Below, in pieces: positions 58,553 to 64,000 of a DNA stretch of 64,000 bases. Both the position numbers and the translations under genes were made by a program. Source of the DNA: Pochonia chlamydosporia 170 (taxonomy: Eukaryota; Ascomycota; Sordariomycetes; Hypocreales; Clavicipitaceae). The notes under the pieces were generated by a model that saw only the letters and a program-made list of their open reading frames with translations, was not told where the DNA came from and ran no database searches. The DNA lies in the NCBI RefSeq assembly GCF_001653235.2, contig NC_035791.1, positions 62,001 through 126,000 on the forward strand. The letters are read 5' to 3'. Within the stretch, counting starts at the first letter, position 1, and every line of letters starts with the position of its first letter.

Positions 58553-59729
58553 TGCGAACGATGGACAATCAAGGCCGTTCCGGTGGGCGCCGTCTTTCTA
58601 GTCGCTTGCCTAAAGTGGGAGGTGATAATTTAGTTCTTGGGACTATGTAGGTGAATATTGCCGGACAAAGAGCAAATGTTCAGGCCGTAGGCGCAAGCCG
58701 CATTTATGGTGGAATTGAAGATGGCGCAGTCCGATCTGGTCTGCTTTGCTGCAGTCAATCAGGGTCCAACCAGCTTGAGACCGGACGGCCTATGAAGTCG
58801 ACCAGATTGGACATGAGGGACCAGAAAAGACCCACATGAGGCCGCCGGCTTGATGTCGTTTTGGGAGTTGGTGATGCAGGTAATTGTCTCAAGATGCAAT
58901 GGACACGACGGAGCCAAACTTTTGCTGCGAGTTATGAGAGTTGTTTCTTAGTTGATCTCACTTCTTGATACGGAGCTTGGGCTAAAAATAGCAATTTCAA
59001 AGCAGTAGATCTTACAATTTAAACAGTGAGAGCTCCCACATCCGACGTGGAGGAACCAAAAAGTCAATCAACAGCCGTAGTATATCTTCTGCAAGGGCCA
59101 ACCGCTTTGAAAACAGCGTCTTTGTTTGCAAAATAAATACGGTAAAAGACACATTGGCGTCCATTGATCGTTTTTAGATGGGTGAACCTCACAGGAAAAC
59201 AAACCACACATCACAGCAGGCCCATTCCCTACTAAGCCACACATCATTCGACAGTAGTTTCCATTCACTAGGTACGCAGGCCGCAACCAGGTCATTTTAG
59301 CCCTTAGAAGAAAAAGAGATTGCTCTCCATGTAGACATCCTATCGTAGCCTGCATTCACAACCCTTAATATCCCGCGAAAAAAAAAGGTGACTGCAGCAA
59401 ATATGGCGTTTTGACTGGCTGCCGGATTTCTTGCCTCCCTGGGCATGCTACCCTACACTAAATCCTCCTTGTTTGGAGACCCACATGGAATTACCCCACT
59501 TTAGGAACATGGCTTGCCTGGGTTTGTTGCTCGAATCAGGTACTCCGTAGTGGCTGGCTGGGTGCTTGGTTATCGATAAGATAATTTTTTCTTCGCCCAC
59601 CGCCTTCCATCATTTTGGCAGTTTGGTCGCATTCTAGTTGGCCATCCATTTGCTTTGCCAGCCAAGCCGCAAACAAAACTGAGGCCGCAATATCGTGTTT
59701 TGTAGAGCGGACATTATCCATCAGTCACT
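58553..59729. other. Divergent promoter region, no recognisable gene
   Basis: About 1.2 kb between the papain-fold-like gene (minus) and DBP3 (plus). No supported gene or RNA was found. Confidence 0.5.
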
Positions 59730-61655
59730 ATGGCCGCAACAAAGCACGCACTCGCCGAGGATGAGACCGTTCGACCGAGCAAAAAGACAAAGGTCCACAA
59801 TGGCGACAATGTTTCCGAAGCCCAATTGAAGAAAGAAAAGAAGGACAAGAAGAGGGAGAAGAAGGACAAGAAGGAGAAAAAGAAGCGCAAGGCAGAAGAT
59901 TCTGAGCTTACAGACGGTGATTCAAGAGAGAACGATCTTGAGGCACAACGCAAGGCCGCGAAGAAAGCCGAGAAAAAGGAGCGGAAAGAAAAGAAGCTCA
60001 GAGAAGGACAAGAGTCGCCAGAGGCGACTGCTACTGAAGAGAATGGTGGCGAGCCTACTGAGCAACCCAAAAAGTCCAAAAAGGACAAGAAGAAGAAGGA
60101 AAACAAAGTTAGCAATGGTGAAACTGCTAACACTGCATCTGGTCCATATGCGCAAACCGTCAGCCTGTCCAACATCGCTCAAGCGGATATTGATACCTTC
60201 ATGTCGACCAACCAAATTACCATCACTGACCCCAGAGGCGAGGTATCATCGCTGCGACCTGTTACCGAATTTCACCATCTTCCTTCCACGAACTTGCTCG
60301 AGAAGACTCCATCACCGTTCGCGAACTACAAGGCTCCTACTCCGATCCAGGCTGCCTCGTGGCCGTCAACACTTTCTGGCAGGGATGTCGTTGGTGTCGC
60401 TGAGACCGGTTCGGGAAAGACCATGGCTTTCGCATTGCCCTGTGTTGAGGCTGTTTCTGCCATTGGTAAGAAGGGTACCAAGGCTGTCATTGTCTCTCCA
60501 ACCCGTGAGCTTGCCATGCAGACACATACACAGTTGGCGTCACTAGCCGCCTTGGCCAAATTGAAATGCGTCTGCTTGTACGGTGGTTCGTCAAAGGACG
60601 ACCAAAGAGCCCTGGTCAATCGAGGTGCCGATATCATCGTGGCTACTCCTGGCCGCTTAAAGGACTTCATGTCCGACGGCACTGTCGATTTGAGCGGGTG
60701 CTGTTTCGCCGTTCTCGACGAGGCTGATCGCATGCTCGACAAAGGATTCGAGGATGACATCAAACAGATTCTCGGGGCCTGCCCCATCAGAGAGAAGCGA
60801 CAGACTCTCATGTTCACTGCAACCTGGCCGCAGTCTGTGCAGGCTCTGGCTTCCACTTTCATGGTTGATCCCGTCAAAATCACGATTGGTTCCGGTGGCA
60901 AAGAAACCGAGAACGGCTCTGTTGAACTGCAAGCCAATACTCGCATCGCCCAAACAGTTGAGGTTGTCGACCCCAAGGACAAGGAGTTCCGCCTGCTCCA
61001 AATTCTGAAAAAGCACCAGCAGGGCAAGCAGAAGAACGACCGCATTCTTGTATTCTGCTTGTACAAGAAGGAAGCCACGCGCGTTGAGAACTTTCTCAGC
61101 CGCAAGGGTATTCGCGTTGGTGGCATTCATGGTGATCTGAAGCAGGAACAGCGAACACGAAGCTTGGAGGCATTCAAAACCGGCCAGACACCAGTGCTTG
61201 TTGCTACCGATGTGGCTGCTCGTGGATTGGACATTCCCGAGGTTAAGCTCGTTATCAATGTGACCGTAAGTCCCACCAACTGAACATGTCTGATGACTTG
61301 CTAACGCTGATCACCAAACAGTTCCCATTGACAATTGAGGATTACGTCCACCGAATTGGTCGAACTGGCCGTGCTGGTAACACTGGCGAGGCTCACACAA
61401 TGTTTACCATCCAAGACAAGGCGCACTCCGGATCGTAAGTCCTGTTCTAATACGCGTGGCGTCCCTCTTTGCCAATCTCTTTCTAACATTCGATTTCGTA
61501 GCTTGGTCAACATTCTCAAGGGTGCAAATCAGCCCGTCCCCGATGAACTTCTCAAGTTCGGCACGACTGTCAAGAAGAAGACTCACGACATGTACGGATC
61601 GTTTTTTAAGGATGTTGACATGACCCAAAAGTCGACCAAGATTACATTTGACTAG
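59730..61655 (+). CDS. DBP3: ATP-dependent RNA helicase Dbp3 (DEAD box)
   Basis: Exons 59730-61265, 61322-61434 and 61502-61655 give 600 residues. Residues 1-130 are strongly lysine/glutamate-rich ([12 protein letters not shown]), the nucleolar-type leader of Dbp3. The helicase core shows the Q-motif region ([12 protein letters not shown], 201-212), Walker A AETGSGKT (224-231), PTREL (257-261), ATPGR (305-309), DEAD (330-333) and TAT (363-365). Toward the C-terminus come [16 protein letters not shown] and, in exon 2, [10 protein letters not shown]. Both introns have clear branch sites (GCTAAC, TCTAAC). The yeast protein acts in the nucleolus in 27S/35S pre-rRNA processing for the 60S subunit. 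The gene is tail-to-tail with RFT1, with 95 nt between stops. Confidence 0.95.
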
Positions 61656-61750
61656 TTTCTCTTCACTCTCTACCCGACTTAGCCTTGTTGTCTAGGATAT
61701 AATTACATGTTACATCATCATCTGTTTTGGACGGCATGTGTGTGCTGGCG

Positions 61751-63507
61751 TTATTGTTGTTTGGCAGCTTTCCGGCCACGCAGAGACTGGAAGCATTCGA
61801 GAAGGAAATGTCTTTCTAGGAATACACTGCGTCATGGTGTTAGTTCGTGGTATGAATGAATGCAAAATAGAGCTTTCTGTTAGAGACGCGAAGAAATAAA
61901 TGCACATACATTAAAAGAAGTAATGGAATTGCCGAGCCAGCAATCTTTGTAAGCGTCATGATTGGCCTTGACCCTGCATTCTCAAGGACATGCAGTTGGT
62001 GCATGAGGACGAGTGTCGAGAGCGCCAGCGCAACCGTGCTCTCTGGTACCAGAGACCTGAAGGAAAGGGTGGTCTTGTTCCTTCCGAAGTAACCTGTGAT
62101 AAAAACAAGGCTCCATGTAATACGACACAGCATGTTGATAATGTTGGCCAGAACAAGGCCGCGGGCTCCCAATGGAAATACGCTCATGAAGACGAAAGCG
62201 GATGTGGCAAAGGCAACTGAAAAGACGGCCATCCACATCGATTGCTTGTGCACCTCGGCTTCTGATGCGACAGATGCAACAAAGGACTCAGTGAGACCAT
62301 TAAGTGCAAGGAAAGGAATGTAGAAGCAGTACATGCTGAGGACATCGCCAGCTCCTGCAGCTATCCACCGCCCACCAGCGACAATGGCAAGTAGTGATGG
62401 TGCAGCGAATGGCCCAAGACTGACAATGACTGCAGATAGAAGAATGTAGAGCCTCGTGAGAGTCTGGAAACTTTTCTTTGCTTCTTGCACAGCTGGCGAC
62501 ACGGTTTTGGCTACCGTTTTGTCGGAACTGGCGACTAGCAACCTGGAGAAATAGCTGCGGCTGCTTTCTTCAACTGGTTGGAAGAGCAATCGCGCCAAAA
62601 GGCCGCCATAGTTGTTCGCCAGTGCATAAACACCTTGGATGTCTGGTGTCGAAAGAAGTGAGATGAGAAAGGTGTCGCCCTGGGTGAGAAGGTGTTTCAC
62701 GACGCTTTGCGCCATCATGCTCCCCGCAAGCGTCAGGGTCGGCTTGTAGAGGTATGTGCCGAGAAAGCTATTGTCACCGGAGACAGGTCTAGGTAGGAGT
62801 GAGAAGCCCATCGACCTTGCGAGACCGTATCCTGAGTGGAGGTAGACAAGGAGCAGGGATGCACCATAAGTGAGTTGGCCAAGAGCAAATGGCAAGACCC
62901 CGAGTTCGAGATGTCTTTTGGACGCCCAGACCGCAGAGCCGAAGACAATGATGCATCTAAGAAATGTGGCTATAGCCTCCGCCGTGGCTCGGGTACCGAA
63001 TTGCAGTCTTGTTTGCATGAGGACGAAACATGGTTCCGAGACAAGCTCAATCATGGAAGCCAAGCCATATAGATAAACCGATTGAACCAGATACGGTGTC
63101 TCCAGAGTCGATTGATTCGCGTACGCGAGATATGTCCATCCCAAACCACCGCTAACAAAGAAACCCAGCACGATGGCTAAATATCCCAAATTAACGACGG
63201 CTTGGCTCTCCCCACGCTTGTCCATGGTCAATCCTTCACCTGTCTCCTGACGCTGTATGGCAACACGCAAGCTTTCACGCGCGAAGAACAAGACAGAGAG
63301 GTAGTAAACCTCGAGTTGAGTAGAGAGGCCTAGTAACGGTGCGGTGAGAAAGCGTAGGAGGAGCTGGTTTGCGACAAAGGTGACGAGGCGGGAGATGAGT
63401 TGCAGCACGATCAACAGAGACGCGCCTTTGACCATGGATGGGCGAGGCGAGGCGGTGCTAGAACTGCCTTTGGCATCATCATCTGGCGTCCTCGTAGACG
63501 ACGCCAT
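61751..63507 (-). CDS. RFT1: Rft1, ER membrane protein of N-glycan precursor assembly
   Basis: Exon 1 is 63507-61910. A second exon at 61811-61751 is proposed, giving 552 residues and the ending [19 protein letters not shown]. Without splicing the frame ends after FAFIHTTN, at 61840, with 555 residues. Splicing uses a GTATGT donor, a CTAAC branch and an AAAG acceptor. About 12 membrane segments fill the chain, and the Rft1 hallmark [17 protein letters not shown] lies at about 72-88 after the first spans. The protein is required for Man5GlcNAc2-PP-dolichol to be used on the lumenal side of the ER; whether it is the flippase itself is debated. The first 25 residues are Ser/Thr/Pro-rich and cytosolic. 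Confidence 0.92.
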
Positions 63508-64000
63508 GATGATCGCACGATCCTAGATCAAGAAAGGATGTGGCTTGATGCGAACGGATCAATGCGTGAAGTGATGTATGCTTGTCGGTGTTGACATTTT
63601 GGGAGGTGCTTGAGTGGCTGAGTGGCATCTGAGTGGCCGGATGGTGGGGCAACTTCAATGTTGGAGCTGGACAAGGTCCATGCCTGGCTCATTCACAAGT
63701 TCCGCATTTGAAGCCTGGTTCAACTATGCACAACTAGAGAGGAGAATTGATGTCATACTAAGTCTTGGATATTATGAACTCATACCACGACCGTCATACT
63801 GCTGCACGCTTGAATACTTATCTGCGGGAAGGCCGTCCCGTCGTGAGCAATGCAAATGCCGAAATTGACAGCCATGGATGCTCAAAATTAGCACTTGAGG
63901 ACAAGGAACTTCGGTCTGATATAGACTACTAGAGAAAATGCGGTTGATGAATAAATTCTGCTACACATGGACGCTTGCAAACTCTTTGCATTGTAGGCCG
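63508..64000. other. Right-edge intergenic, no recognisable gene
   Basis: Promoter side of RFT1 and beyond. Only short frames occur, none with a clear family or splice structure. Confidence 0.5.

Noticed and set aside
60326..61126. 266-codon minus-strand open frame
   Set aside because: It is an antisense shadow of the DBP3 helicase core.
1..64000. CRISPR arrays, rRNA, transposons, and polyketide or nonribosomal peptide synthase genes
   Set aside because: None was recognisable on reading both strands. The repeats found are short, intergenic, or inside the 971-residue coding region.

Overview
The window is nuclear DNA of a filamentous ascomycete, most likely a sordariomycete of the order Hypocreales. 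This rests on short introns (about 55-110 nt) with GTAAGT/GTACGT-type donors and CTAAC-like branch sites, on fungus-specific families (DUF3712, bZIP with DUF3425, Prm10, Dal5-type transporters, secretory lipase), and on the general look of the proteins. The species cannot be named from the sequence. I assembled 23 gene models with fair to good support plus one weak fragment at the left edge. Many exon joins are inferred from splice signals and family alignment, and no transcript evidence was available.

Positions 1-46,400 are accessory in character, with gene-sparse spacing and 1-2.5 kb gaps. In order they hold: a zinc-independent NADPH reductase; a tiny charged protein; an Hbn1/Frm2-type nitroreductase; Prm10; a cysteine-rich secreted protein; a Dal5-type transporter tail-to-tail with a mitochondrial sulfide:quinone oxidoreductase; a secreted lysozyme-like (SLT-fold) protein; a DUF3712 membrane protein head-to-head with a 971-residue secreted repeat protein; a secretory lipase tail-to-tail with a bZIP/DUF3425 regulator; a secreted GH18 enzyme; a thiamine-diphosphate enzyme next to a second Dal5-type transporter; an alpha-glucoside-type sugar transporter; and a 60-residue secreted peptide. 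The theme is secretion, nutrient uptake and small-molecule or redox metabolism.

A gap of about 4.4 kb without a recognisable gene (46,392-50,780) separates this from a compact housekeeping block at 50,781-63,507. That block holds Ubp14 (ubiquitin-chain disassembly), Mad2 (spindle checkpoint), a multi-span membrane protein, a papain-fold-like protein, the ribosome-biogenesis helicase Dbp3 and Rft1 (N-glycosylation).

The most unusual object is the secreted repeat protein at 23,412-26,383. Its body is built from 19-residue modules arranged as 76-residue (4 x 19) and 95-residue (5 x 19) higher-order repeats. Two adjacent units share an exact 80-nt stretch, and an N-glycosylation sequon recurs at one fixed repeat position. 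I recognise no described family for it. No rRNA, tRNA, CRISPR array, transposon or secondary-metabolite megasynthase was seen.
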